Assembly (NCBI GenBank): GCA_020205615.1
Contig: CM035152.1
Location: forward strand, 148,852,166 to 148,916,165
Source: Panax quinquefolius
Taxonomy: Eukaryota; Streptophyta; Magnoliopsida; Apiales; Araliaceae
Direction of reading: 5' to 3'
Length of the DNA: 64,000 nucleotides
Made by a program: the position numbers and the translations under genes
The notes under the pieces: model-generated
The model's database searches: none
Told to the model about the DNA's origin: nothing
What the model saw: only the letters and a program-made list of their open reading frames with translations
In this document: positions 35,225-46,701 of the stretch, one piece after another
How the letters are laid out: each line of letters starts with the position of its first letter
How positions within the stretch are numbered: the first letter of the stretch is position 1

Positions 35225-36440
35225 TGCAGGAATTGATTGGTTAGCTACTCGCCATTTAAAAAGTGATTTATTTTCGTAAGGTTATTAGCTTTCATATTCT
35301 AATGTCGAGCTATTATATCTGGTCCGAAACAAGCAAACCAATGGAAATCGATATTTTATAAATCTCAAGCCGCTAAAAGCTGACCGTTTATTAAAAGCGG
35401 GATGTCAAACTTTCTTAAGTACATTATCGAGATCTAAACAAAAATCCCCGTGGAGTTTTTGAATGATATTTCTTGTAATAATACCAATTTCTGGCGTATT
35501 CCACGAAGTTTCACAGCCTACGGGCGAAAAATTGGTTGTACTCGACCTTCCAGACGCATTAAAGCTATTTCAAGCCCATGCTCAGATAAATCTGATGAAC
35601 TTTAGGAGTTAAAGACTTATTCTTGAGGAATTATTGGGCATTAGGCACAATGATAAATCACCAGTAACTACTCCTTAGGGTCTCTATTCTGATAGTGAAG
35701 AAGAAAGATGGGAGTATCGACTTCTTTGTAGCATTCTTCCGGAGTTGAATGTGTATACCGTGATAATAGGTACTTATTACCTGCATGACAACTATTTAAT
35801 GGGTTAATGTAAATTCTTTTCGAAAGATTGATGTTACGTTAGGATATCACCGATTGAAGTTAGGTCATTGACATTCCCCAAAGGCCGACTTTAATTTCGA
35901 TTATGGGCATTATAGATTTCCTAACAGATTGTATCACACAGATTGACTAATATCCCTCACACTTCGTGGATATGATGAGTAGAGTATTCAAAGGAATCTT
36001 TAGACCGGCTGTGTGGTGCGTCTTTATTGATTTTGTCCTGATTTATTCAAATGGCGAGATGCAAGATCGTTTTGACACTTGGTGCTCTAAAAGCTTCGTG
36101 TACTAATCTTTATGCAGAGTTGAAGAAAATTAGAGTTCTGAAGCGAGAATGGCGTTCCTTGAATACGGTAGTATACAGGATCATAGCTGGCATCTCTGTT
36201 GGCCGTGGAATTTGACAGATTAATTTGGAAGACATTCGTCGATGACAAAATCGTAGCTTTCTTGGCTTAATTTGGTTATTATCGAGGTAAATGAAGGGTT
36301 TTCTGAATCGCTACTCAAATGCTTCAATTTTAGTAGGAAAGATCTGAGAATTAGGATTTGGAGCGAGGAGCCATGAGGAAGAGTTTTCGAAGCTGAAGAG
36401 AACCGTTCTCCATTCTCTCTGTTGAAATGAAATTCTATCT
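35225..36440 (+). pseudogene. Protease-RT-RNase H remnant of the gypsy element
   Basis: GIDWLATRHLKSD near 35235 matches the conserved GMDWL block after the gypsy protease. Around 35860-35990, blocks resembling RT 'YHQLRI...IPKTAFRTRYGHYEF...DLMNRVF' are seen across frames. At about 36010-36050, VWCVFIDFVLIYSNGE corresponds to the RT catalytic box FIDDILIYS, with the second catalytic Asp changed to Phe. The RNase H connection (LKRTVLHS-type) ends near 36420. Confidence 0.7.
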
Positions 36441-36959
36441 CTGAAATTATGTACATCACCCCTATCTTCTGAATACCCTCTTCCTCAGGTGCAGTGGTAA
36501 GCATCTCCAAAGGCTCCACAACTGCTGTCCACCACCACCATCACCATTCACCACCATCTCTCTCTATCATCACCCCTGTATTAGTTGCAGGTAGAGAGAG
36601 AAAAGAAAGGCAGAAGAAAATAGGGTTTTCTTCATTAGTGTCAAACGATGACAATAGAGGGTCGTTTTGGACTTTTGGTACAAACAAAGTTGTAGCTTAT
36701 TATGTGCATGCAGATACCCTTAATATATAACTCTAAAATCGAATTAGGATCATCTTCATTTCAAATGAGATTGGAGAGAGTCTTCCATTTCATTTAGAAT
36801 GAAGAAAATCTAGTCTATAAAATCAGCCACACCAGCTGCTACTTACACACCACAACCTGTTTTGTATTTTTCTTTAATTACCTCAATTGAGGAAAAACAA
36901 AATTGTAATCTGCATTCTTTAATCCATGTATACCTGTTTGAGTTGACGTAAATGCTAAT
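36441..36959. other. Spacer between gypsy remnant and protease pseudogene
   Basis: Contains a short (CAC/CAT) run at 36529-36563 that would read as polyhistidine by chance. No gene recognised. Confidence 0.45.
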
Positions 36960-38790
36960 ATTAAGACTTCATATTTTCATCAAAACGTGATGCCGGCGAA
37001 AGGATGGGCAAATTCGCCACCTCTTGAAACAGCGATACCTTGTATTACCGTTCCAACAGCACCTGCTGAAAAATGCACCGAATTTGTCGCATAGAACAAT
37101 TCTTCCCCTCCACTAACTCCTGTCCAGTGGGTAGTCTGGTCTGCAATATATGTGTTTTCAGTGGCATATGATCAAGTAAATTCAGCGCCATAAATTTGAT
37201 CTAGGTTTTATAAAATAACTTCCTTACCCTACCAATATTATATTGATTACTTAATTTAGTTATTTCTTTTGTGTAGCAGAACTTGCATTGCTAGCATTAT
37301 TTGTATACCTTTTAAAAGGATTTGGGTAATTACAGGCATGACACTCAATTTAAGCAGTTCTAGAAATGAGTTGTGATGAGTACTTATGCAACTTAGAGTT
37401 GCAATTGTATAATATTTTTGTGGCTGAGAGTTGGGAGATATAATACTTGTTAATAGTAGTCATTAAAAATGCCAACTCTATGTATAAACATAACTAATTT
37501 CTATAAACCGCAAAAAAAGACTGTTTAATTATTGGACGGGGAGCTGTTTGAGCCAATAGTTTTGTTTGAGCGCATCTCCAGCATAAATGATAGGATACAT
37601 GACTTTATTTAGATCAAAGGTATTGATCGAGACACCCCTGCATAGGAACAGAAGGATCCATTGAAAATTAAGTATTAGCTAGTGTCTTCTTTTTTTTTAA
37701 TTTCAATACGTAAGATATTAGGAGTGGAAATTAGCTGCATGTATGCACCTGATAGGCTTATACACCATGTGGTTGCCTTAAGTCCACATTAGTAACAAAT
37801 TTGCGACCAATTGTGCTGGCAGCAACCGAGAGAGCACCCATGGCAAAATAATAGTTTCAGGGTAAGAACCATCATTCCCAGCAGATGATGTTGGTAATAT
37901 TCCATGTTGAATGGCGGAATGATCCAATTCATGCGGAATTTTTTTTAATATTCTTCAGCAAAGTAATCGCTCAATGGATATGAAAATTAGATCAACCCCA
38001 TCAGCAATTGCATCCGAGAATGCTGCAAGAATAGCTTCATCAGAACACTTTGGCCAACATACTTTTGTAGACAACGATCCGGGCTGATGAAACCCCTCCT
38101 CGAGCTGTTCCAGCCCCAAATCCCAGCATACTTACAGAAGGAACTATCTCAGCGGCAGCAATGGACGCGATGTGTGTTCCATGGCCTGATGAGTCTCTTG
38201 GAGATGCAATTTCTTTTTATGTTCAAGTTTTCTTTTTTAGATAGTATTCTGCTCCAATGATTTTGCTGCATTGCAAAGTTGAGAATTGTTATGTTAGTAA
38301 TATGACTCAAAATGAAAAGCTATCCCTCTGTTCGCATGCGTTTTTTGTGCTTGAATATGATTAATTAGCAAAACTCTTTATTGACGTATAATTATTCGTG
38401 TAGAATTATTTTTTAACCTAAAATGTATAATTTTGCATTGCAAACTTATCTTGAGAGATGATTTTATCAAATTAATCAACTAATGCAGGAAACTACGAAG
38501 TCACAAGTGATTAAACTAGGAGGAAAGTTTTGCATTTTTGGTCTGATAATAATAATTCCTCGCACAAAATTATATTAATCTCGTATGTTTGCATGCATGG
38601 TGCCGGCAATGAACTAAACTTACTTGTTGTATGTGAAATTATATCCTTGGCAAACTCCATTCCACTTTGAAGGTGTGGACCAAATCCTTCGTCCTTGAAG
38701 CTGTCAGACTCTCTAGCCAAATTTCCGCATTCATTATTCCAATTATAACATCACTTTCGACAACCGTTCTTTGCACATTTTGAGGAAATC
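36960..38790 (-). pseudogene. Subtilisin-like serine protease pseudogene, downstream part
   Basis: The minus strand continues the gene interrupted at 38790. FPQNVQRTVVESDVIIGIM then NAEIWLES (38690-38790) is the catalytic-Asp region, where the usual DTGIWPES has become NAEIWLES. DEGFGPHLQSG follows at about 38660-38695. GHGTHIAS at 38163-38186 keeps the catalytic His motif, followed by [30 protein letters not shown] lies near 38000 and a SAGNDGSYPET-like zone near 37850-37900. A PA-domain segment (SAGAVGTVIQGIAV) lies at about 37020-37080. The rest, including the catalytic Ser block, is absent beyond 36960. Plant subtilases are secreted proteases. This copy is dead by mutation, insertion and 3' loss. 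Confidence 0.87.
38786..38790. repeat. Target-site duplication AAATC (left)
   Basis: AAATC precedes the LTR start. AAAATC follows the other end at 44707-44712, one extra A in a homopolymer. It falls inside the codons of the protease exon. Confidence 0.8.
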
Positions 38791-39444
38791 TGATGGAGGA
38801 TAGTCTGAGACCCGAAGATGCCAAGTTATCGGATCGCACGACGCAAATGGCATTGGAATATCATGAAACAGGATGATAAATGCCACAAACGACGAGGCCA
38901 TTAAACACCTTCTGGCATTAATTCCTTCACTTAAGAATATCGTTTGATCGGTCAAGGTTCGCCTTGATGGCGCCATGACTTGAGATTGACTTCAGTTGAC
39001 GCCATGACTTTGGATGTGGCGAACTTCTTCTCAAGAGGTGTCATGACTTCAAGTCGACCAGACCTAATTATTATTTAGCTCTTATTAATAATATTTTATT
39101 ATTTGAAAGTTTGTTATTTTTCCGTGTAAAAATAGAAGTTTGTTAGAATCCTTTTTCGCATTCCTAAGAAGTTTGTTAGAATCTTTTCATATTCCTATGA
39201 AGATTTTATTTCATTTTTTATTTCTATATTTTTAGGAATATTCTAGAGTGACTTAGGGATAAAGTTATGCTAGTTATATAAACGGCCGACTTGTGGGTTG
39301 GAATAAGGAGTTGAATTTTGATAAATATATTATACACATTAGAGAGATTTTCCTTGTGTTTTTCGTGAATCTCTTGTTCCTTTATTTTTGAATTCAATTG
39401 TTAATAAACTCATATGATAATTGTTAATGCGCCTTTACGCAGGT
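38791..39444 (+). repeat. 5' LTR of the exon-inserted gypsy element
   Basis: Aligns with 44061-44706 through CACAAACGACGAGGCCATTAAACACC and the TATA region TAGTTATATAAAC (39271-39283). It differs by small indels, and its last ~25 bp are rearranged relative to the 3' copy, so the exact end is approximate. Confidence 0.8.
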
Positions 39445-39456
39445 TGGTATCAAAGC
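39445..39456 (+). other. Primer-binding site (tRNA-Met type)
   Basis: TGGTATCAAAGC differs by one base from the common plant site TGGTATCAGAGC. Confidence 0.8.
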
Positions 39457-39497
39457 TCAAACATCTTTCTACAAGGGAATAGACTCATCCGATTTTA

Positions 39498-40540
39498 ATG
39501 GCTAGTGGTCGTGGTTGTTGAGGGAAGATTAAATGAGGAAGTCTCCCGTGCACCGTGATCGTAGCATCCAGTCACGTATTGATTGAGGATTTACAAGACA
39601 AAGTTAAAAAAGCTAACCAGGTGCCCTAGCAGCGTAAAGATCCGGGTCGTCGTGGACATGTGTTACGAAAGAGGAAGTCCCACACATAGCCTGGGTCGTT
39701 GATAGGTTCGTAGGAGGAAGTCCTACATCTCCGAACTTAATGAAGAATCCTGCGATTTCAATCGAAGTTATGATAACCACTTACCACCTAGGAGGCAAAC
39801 GTATGGAAACGCGTGATCGCTTGAGGACCATCAGTAGTTGATCTCGTTTTAGAATGGAGCCACCAGAATTTTCTCAATGCACGCTAATCGGAAGGATTCA
39901 TCGATTGGATGAATCAGGTGGAACACATCTTCGATTATAAGGAGGTTTTCGATAACGTTAAGGTGAAACGGGTTGCCATGTGGCGAAGGGCCGAGTAACT
40001 GCGTGGTGGAACAAATGAGGCGCATCAAGAGAAAGACAAGGAAAGTTTAAAATCACCAAGTGGGAGAAGATAAAGAAGAGTATGCAGAGTCACTTTTTCC
40101 TTTGGATATACCGCCTCTATTTAAGAGATTACATATACGTTAAGCACAAAGTACCGATTTGACGATGATTATACCAAGAATTTTTACCAATTAATAGCAA
40201 GGAATGATTTATCGTAGGATCAAGAACAAATCAGGTGGCACGATATTTAGGAGGTTAAAGCACCCATTCAAGAGTAACGCCTTGGTCTCCATTCACTTGG
40301 ACTCACTTTCAAGCATATCAAATGTTCCTCGTGGCGAAACAACAATGTAATAAATAGATATGATGCCAAGGAGCAATCTCCCCTAATAAACCAAAACCCA
40401 TTCCCACAATTTCGTACATACACCCCTACCTGTAGGTAACTTTAATTCTAACATCAAGTGCTTGCAAATGTGAGAACTAGGTCATAAAGAAAACAAAGTG
40501 CCGAAAGTATGCTAACTGTAGGGTAGAAGAACCTTTTATT
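39498..40540 (+). pseudogene. gag remnant of the exon-inserted gypsy element
   Basis: ATG at 39498 opens MASGRG and then a stop. Further on, SIDWMNQVEHIFDYKEVFD (about 39900-39955) and DYTKNFYQLIARNDLS (about 40165-40215) match conserved gypsy gag positions. KCLQM.ELGHKENK near 40450-40490 is a CCHC zinc knuckle damaged by a stop codon. Confidence 0.75.
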
Positions 40541-40599
40541 GAAGAAGGAATGATCACGATGAAAGGTAGGGAGTTTAGAGAGCTTATATATGATGAGTT

Positions 40600-43500
40600 A
40601 TAAGGATGAAGATGTATTTGTATGGAGATGCGCCGGAGACCCTAGTCATTCGCAAGAGTCCGGTGACTACTAAAATTAGAATTGAAGCCGACATTTGAGA
40701 CCAATATCTTCCGTGACTACTTGCACAAAAGTGCGTAGAAAAGGTCTCAGAAAGTAATTATCGATAGTGGCATTTTGTGAAAGCGTGGTGTCCAAAGAAG
40801 CCGTTCAAAGTTAAACTTGAAAAACAGACTACCTCCAAAACCCCTATAAGCTATCTTGGTTGAATAAAGGCGGTGAAGTAATAATTAATAGAAAATGCCT
40901 AGTATCCTTTTCAATCGAAAAGAAATACTTTGATAATGCGTTTCGGTGCGATGTGGTGAAAAAAGATGTCATTATATACTATTGTAGGAAGACCATGGCA
41001 ATATGATCGAGCGTCAGTTCATAATAGTTGGAAGAATACTTACTCCCCAAGATAAAAGGGAAGAAGATAAGGTCGTAGCACCTAAAAAGAAGAGTTGGTC
41101 AGGCTTTCTGGCGGTCGGAACCCAAACCTATTATCTGCGAGGAAGATTTTCTAATGCAGTAGAGCATGAAGGATTTATGTATGCATTACTTCCTTGTGAA
41201 ACGGCTCGAAAATGGAAATGTAGAAGTGTTATTGATGTGCAAAGATTAATAACGTGAAGTTCTCGACTTAATGCTAGAAGAACTCAAACGGGATTACCAC
41301 CATTAAAGGATATTCAACATGAAATAGATCTTATCCTCAGATCGATTCTACTAAATAGACCAACTACTAGACTCAACCCCAAGGAGTCGAGAAGAGCTAC
41401 AAAGTAGGTAATGGACTTGATAGAGAAGGGATGCATTCGTGAAAGCATGAGCCCCACGCAGGTCCGCCTATTTAAAGTCTTTGAAGAAGGACGGATCTAG
41501 AAGAATGTGCATCGACAAGTAGAAGCAATCAATAAGATCATAGTGAGGTATTATTTTTGATACCTCATTTTAGATGATATGTTAGATCGGTTTTCCGGCG
41601 CAAAATCTTCTTAAAATTGACCAAAAGTGGATATCATAAAGTTAGGGTGAGACCTTGAGATGAATGGAAGACATACTTTAAAACACAACAAGGCCAGCAT
41701 TGAATGGATGGTTCGTCCATCCTCGGACTTCCAATCGACCCGATTAAGACTTCCTGTGAGGTTTATGCATCGAAAGTACTCACGACCTTTATATGGAAAA
41801 TTGTAGGTTGTTTACTTTGATGACATTCTTATTTACAAGAAGACATCAAAATTACATCATGAGCACCTCATTTGTATTTGAAACGTTGAGGAAGGAACAA
41901 ATTGTTTATAAACTAAAAAAAGAGTTCTTATTTCACAACTTGGTGAACCTTCCTCGCTTTCTCTTATTTTTACCAAGGTGTACTACGTAGATCGGATAGC
42001 CAAGATCAAGGCCTTCTGCTCGCATGGCCATGACCTCAAGACCATACATGGCGCCGGAAGCTTTCATGGATTAACATCTTTTTATAGATTGATTCATTTG
42101 ACACCAAGACGCTAGTGTAATTCTATCAAAGAATGTCTTAAAGGGAAATCATTTTAGTGGTCCCGGAGTAGAAGATAGTTTTCAAATTGATCAAAACAAA
42201 GATGATCGAAGCACCCGTACTTATACTTCCTGACTTCGAGAAGGTCTTCAAAGTAAACTGTAATGCCTCGATAATTTGTATCGGTGGTGTTCTCAGTCAA
42301 GAAGCTAGGTTGGCCAGTTACTTTCTTCAGTGAAAAATTATCAAGGTCAAGAAAGAACTATTCTACTTATGATCCCGGGAATTTTATTCCTAGTCCGCAT
42401 AATCAAGCATTGGCTTCATTACTTAATACATAAGGAATTCATTCTTTTCAATCGATCACGAGACCTTAAAATATATTAATGGTCAACATAAGCTCGACCA
42501 AAGACATGATAAATGGGTAGCGAATTCGCGAAGAGTTCACTTTCAATGTTCGACATCAAGCAGAGAGTCCGAATCGAGTTTCATTTGTTCAAGCCAAAGA
42601 GCATTACTCCTTAGTCTTATCGCGAAAACAAGATTGTTGGGTTTGAAGTCTTCTTTGAGATGTATGAAGAGGATCCTTCCTTCAAAAAAATATTTAAAGA
42701 CTTACGAGAAGGTCGACAATCCATTTTTATCTTACATAAGGGTATTTTGTTTTGAGGACTCAGTTGTGCATTCTAGATTGTTCGCCGATAACAGATATTA
42801 AGTGAACTTCACAAAGAAGGACACGGACGAGATAAGATATTGACCTTAATAACAAATTTGATTATTATCGGCCAAAATCTCGAGTGATGTGAATCGCTAT
42901 ATAAAAGGGTGTTCTACTTGTCGGTTAAAAGTAGTTCTTACTGAACATGATTGTACACTTCTTTACACATTCCACGAAAGGCCTTGGTCGATGATGTTAG
43001 TATGGACTTTGTCTTTAGGCTCATCCCGAACTCAAAGAGCTTCATAGCTGGTTCAGGAAGACCATGAATCTTGTTCGGATTCAATCTCTACTTTCGGAGA
43101 TTGTACACATACATGGAGTTCCACATCATCACATCCTAATAGGGATACTAAATTTATGAGTAATTTCGGAAGAGCTTGTGGGAAAAAGCTCTGAACGTAA
43201 TTGAACTTTTAGTGATGTTTACCACCCTCGAACCACTGGCCGTAATCAAAGTAATAAATCAAAGTTTGGGAAATCTATTGAGTTGTTTGGCCGAAAATAA
43301 AACAAGCAAATGGGATCTAGCACTTTTTAAAGCGTGAATTTGGTTATAATCGTTCAAAGAATTGGATCACTAACATGTAGTCCTTTTGAGATAGTTTATG
43401 GTCGAACCTTTATGGAGTCTTAGACTTAGTTCATGCATGGAGTTGTTCCTCGGGTTAGTCGAATACATCCCAAAGCGGAAGGAATGGCGGATCATATCTT

Positions 43501-43990
43501 CTGGTTATCCATGATCAAGTGTACAAATTTATCTTCGACAACAATGCTAAAACGAGGATAAGTTGACAATCATTAACAGTAGAGTTGTTTTAAAGTTGGT
43601 AGATCTTGTTTCCACAATGAACAACTTACCCCAATATCATGAAAAGATACTTTGGCTTTTCTGGAGTATAAGTAATTTAACTTATTTGGGTATAATAAGA
43701 AATGGAATATGAAAAGTCAGATACGGAATAATAATCGGTGAATTAAATTCCACAAGCTAGGATGATCAGCCGAGAATAATAATCTTTGAATATTAAAACC
43801 CAGCAGAGCCAGGATATCTGATGGCGATTATAATAAACTAAAGGTAGCTAAAGGATAAAAATTTGCCTTGTGAAATTCTAAAATCAAGCGATAATGCCTA
43901 TTGATTACATGATTACGAAGGAATCATACTCGAGGACTTTAGACGCTTTCAACGTTAAACATGAGCGGACGTTTTCAACGTTAAACATCT
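40600..43990 (+). pseudogene. pol remnant of the exon-inserted gypsy element
   Basis: RT start blocks LPPLKDIQHEIDLIL (about 41290-41335) and GCIRESMSP (41430-41455). The RT catalytic box YFDD is kept at 41813-41824. RNase H lies at 42060-42600. Integrase blocks related to DDYYWP and SMDFV are at about 42870-43010. A C-terminal FNVKH segment occurs twice near 43946-43985 as a small internal duplication. Many frameshifts are present. I see no clear chromodomain. Confidence 0.8.
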
Positions 43991-44060
43991 CGAGCCCCTA
44001 TTTTGAGCATTTTGCTTAATGACCGAGAACTTCGAGGATGAGTTCTTCTCAACTGGGAAG

Positions 44061-44706
44061 TGACTAATGCGGGGATGGTCCGAGACAGAGGATCTTTGAG
44101 TTATCGGATAGTATGATGATGGCCTTGGAATATCATGAACGGGATGATCGTCACAAACGACGAGGCCATTAAACACCTTGGCATTAATTCCTTGACTTGA
44201 GACAAGCATTTGATCCATTGAGTTCGACTTCGGATGGCGTCGTGACGGATGACTTCATGACTTCGAATGTGACAAACTTCTTTTGAAGAGGTGTCATGAC
44301 TTCTAAGTCGATCAACCTTATTATTATTTAGCTCTTTAATTAATAATAATTTATTAATTGCAAGTTTGTTATTTTTTTGTAAAAATAAGAAGTTTGTTAG
44401 AATCCTTTTTCGTATCACTAGAAAGTTTTTTAGAATCTTTTCATATCCCTAGGAGGATTTTATTTCCATTTTTATTTCCTTTTTTATTTCTATATCTCTA
44501 GGAATATTCTATAGTGACTTGGGGATAACATTTTGCTAGTTATATAAACCCGGCTTGTGGGTTGGAATAAGGGAGTTGAATTTTGATAAATATATTATAC
44601 ACATTAGAGAGATTTCTCTATGTTTTCTGGTAAATCTCTTATTCCTTTATTTATGAATTCAATTGTTACCAACCCGCAGGATAATCTCTATCCTGATTCA
44701 ATATCA
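44061..44706 (+). repeat. 3' LTR of the exon-inserted gypsy element
   Basis: Starts TGACTAATGCGGGG after the purine tract and ends CAATATCA. TATA-like TAGTTATATAAACCC lies near 44536-44550, matching the 5' LTR. Confidence 0.82.
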
Positions 44707-46068
44707 AAAATCCCACAAAATCCCAAGACCTTGTGGTGTGGATTTTTCTGGTTTTCTGGAAAACAAACGCAACTTCATATAGGTCTGAAATTTTGTAAAC
44801 ATATAAATCTTGTACTTGTTACTTGATAAACAAAAGCATATAATTACTCCTAGTTAATTTGAATTTTTTTAAAATTATGTGAATTTTCAAATATTTTATA
44901 ATATAAACTACTGCATTCAATTAAACTTAAATAAATTCACATCAATTTAAATTATTTGTATTTTGCAAATTGACTAGAAAAATTTAGATTGTTTAATTTT
45001 GTAGAACAGATGGAGTAACAAAAAGCTCATTGTACGTACCAGACACTCGTTGCATTTTATTTACTGTCAATTTAGCTGCAAATGCGTCAAAGCTTTTGTA
45101 GCTATAAACAATCGACTTATTTGCCATACTGTTGATGCATTTCATATAAGATGTTAAATAGCCTACTATAGTAAACTTGGCATGCACTATACATTACTAG
45201 CTTGTAGCATATTCGAAAGAACTTTTTATAATTTAAACATACTTGATTAGATGGATAAAACCAACCTGCCAATCAATTTTTCAAGTATACTTAAATGATC
45301 GAAGTGATAACTGAGAAATATCTCTGGTACTGCGATGAGGACGGAGACATATAATATCAACCTGTATCAACAAACATATATATATATATAATTACTTTGT
45401 TAAAGTCGATGACAAAACTGAGAATCTTAGCTTCCTGGCCAGGTCCTTCAAGGCCACATCAATGTACAATATAAATTAAGCCTGAATATAATGTGCACAA
45501 AGTAAATGTTCTGTCAAATTAATTATTAGTATTCATATGGAAAGAATTTTTTTTAAAAAAAAATCCACAATAACATCCGTTAATCTTCTTTTGTTTAGTC
45601 AATAAAAAAAGAATAATAATTTGAGGAATGAAATTAATCAACCATGTACTTCTAACATGATAGATTGTTCATACATAGTATATATGTATATATGAAGAAT
45701 CTAAAAATTCAAAATTTCATGATCAATCATCAAGAAGAATGCTTGCGATGCTTCGTTTCAAAATACAGTATCAAATTTAACTTTTCACAATTAATGTATA
45801 GAACCTTTTAAATTCAAAATGATGTAGCTTTATTTAACTTTTGAAACAATAATTTTTGAATAGGCTGCAATTTTCAAAACTTTTTTTTTCAAAGGCCTAT
45901 ATTAATATTATAGAAACGGATCGAGGATAAAGTTGGAGGTACATAAAAAGAATGAAGAAATGATAGCTTGCCTGTGTATCGTGATGATTCAAAGCTTTAA
46001 GACAAGTAATGAAGAACTGGATGGTAGTAACAGCCAATGCAAGAAGAAAAGAAAGCTGCAGCATGCAT
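44707..46068 (-). pseudogene. Subtilisin-like serine protease pseudogene, 5' part (copy A)
   Basis: The first in-frame ATG (46064-46062) opens MLQLSFLLALAVTTIQFFI, a good signal peptide. An ATG 4 nt upstream is out of frame. After an intron, YIVHIDVALKDLAR (about 45430-45472) matches the conserved YIVYMG start of the mature precursor. YMSPSSSQYQR (45300-45350) and SIVYSYKSFDAFAAKLT (about 45055-45125) match the inhibitor I9 propeptide. HTTRSWDFVGF (44708-44745) is the segment just before the catalytic domain. The gypsy element then interrupts it, and the gene resumes at 38790. A TATA box for the minus strand lies at 46097-46104. Confidence 0.85.
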
Positions 46069-46096
46069 GTACACAAACACGCACTAGCAAGGAATT

Positions 46097-46104
46097 CTTT
46101 TATA
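46097..46104 (-). promoter_or_regulatory. TATA box of protease copy A
   Basis: The minus strand reads CTATAAAAG, about 33 bp upstream of the ATG. The same motif is kept in copy B near 62039-62046 (CTATAAAAG), although the surrounding sequence has diverged. Confidence 0.6.
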
Positions 46105-46141
46105 GATAGCGTGCACCAGTTGTTACTCTCTCAATCTCATA

Positions 46142-46699
46142 CTCTCTCCATTCTTAAATAAGTGAAGTTTTAGAAGAAAAAATTATTTTAATTTATTTGT
46201 CGTTCTACAACTTTTTAGGAGAATAAATTATTTCTTTTCTATATCATTCCTTTATCTTCTATCATCGTCCCAATAAAATTTCTCTCCTCAGTATTAATAG
46301 TTTTTAAACTTTAGTGATGGAATTTAACACAAATTTTAATTATTAAATGATACCTCTAGATTCTCCAAAAGATTGTCGATTTAAGGTTGCAAGCCATGAT
46401 TAAGAAAGTATCATTTATCAAGTAAAATTTGTTTGAAATTCTATCATCACTACCCCTTTATGGGAAGTTGAAAACTATTAATACTAATGAGCGAGAATTT
46501 CTTTGGACAATAAAAAAGGTAAGGATAATATAAGTAAGTAAATAATTTATTCTCCTGAAACAGAATAAAACATTTTGTGAACAATTTTTTTTCTAAAACA
46601 ACAATCTCTTAGGAACGGAGGAAGTAGTAATAAATGACTTTCTTAATCCATGTACAAAAACCTTAAACGAGACTAATTTTTATTTAGAAATGGAGGGAG
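46142..46699. mobile_element. Stowaway-type MITE in the promoter region of protease copy A
   Basis: The left end CTCTCTCCATTCTTAAATAA and the right end (reverse complement CTCCCTCCATTTCTAAATAA) are inverted repeats flanked by TA at 46140-46141 and 46700-46701. Copy B of the region reads CTCATATTAATTATGGG at 62080-62096 with a single TA and no element, an empty site. The element is 558 bp, long for Stowaway. An internal second end (GGAACGGAGGAAGTAGTA, 46614-46631) suggests a composite. Confidence 0.85.
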
Positions 46700-46701
46700 T
46701 A

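Larger units (their letters stand above)
30611..36440 (+). mobile_element. Degraded Ty3/gypsy retrotransposon (LTR, gag, protease, partial RT-RNase H)
   Basis: A 2.9 kb LTR (30611-33502) is followed by a damaged tRNA-Met-type primer site, a gag zone, a protease motif and RT blocks, all in + orientation. It stops within RNase H at about 36440, with no integrase and no 3' LTR. LTRs of 2-4 kb with this coding order suit the Tekay/Del chromovirus lineage, but no chromodomain is available to confirm it. This is the only copy of this LTR family in the window that still carries coding sequence. Confidence 0.75.
38791..44706 (+). mobile_element. Ty3/gypsy retrotransposon inserted in the protease exon
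   Basis: LTRs at 38791-39444 and 44061-44706 have TGA...TCA ends. The primer site TGGTATCAAAGC is at 39445-39456. Gag, RT, RNase H and integrase run in the + direction, and a purine-rich AACTGGGAAG precedes the 3' LTR. The element is about 5.9 kb, normal for this group. It splits the minus-strand protease gene, whose codons resume on each side with the AAATC duplication. All frames are interrupted. A related but better preserved pol fragment lies at 62108-63316. Confidence 0.88.

Noticed and set aside
36494..36730. Frame with a six-histidine run
   Set aside because: The run comes from a short CAC/CAT simple repeat; no domain and no homologous family.
38743..44418. Similar minus-strand frames in the two halves of the protease locus, considered as paralogous small genes
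   Set aside because: They are the two LTRs of the inserted gypsy element read on the wrong strand.
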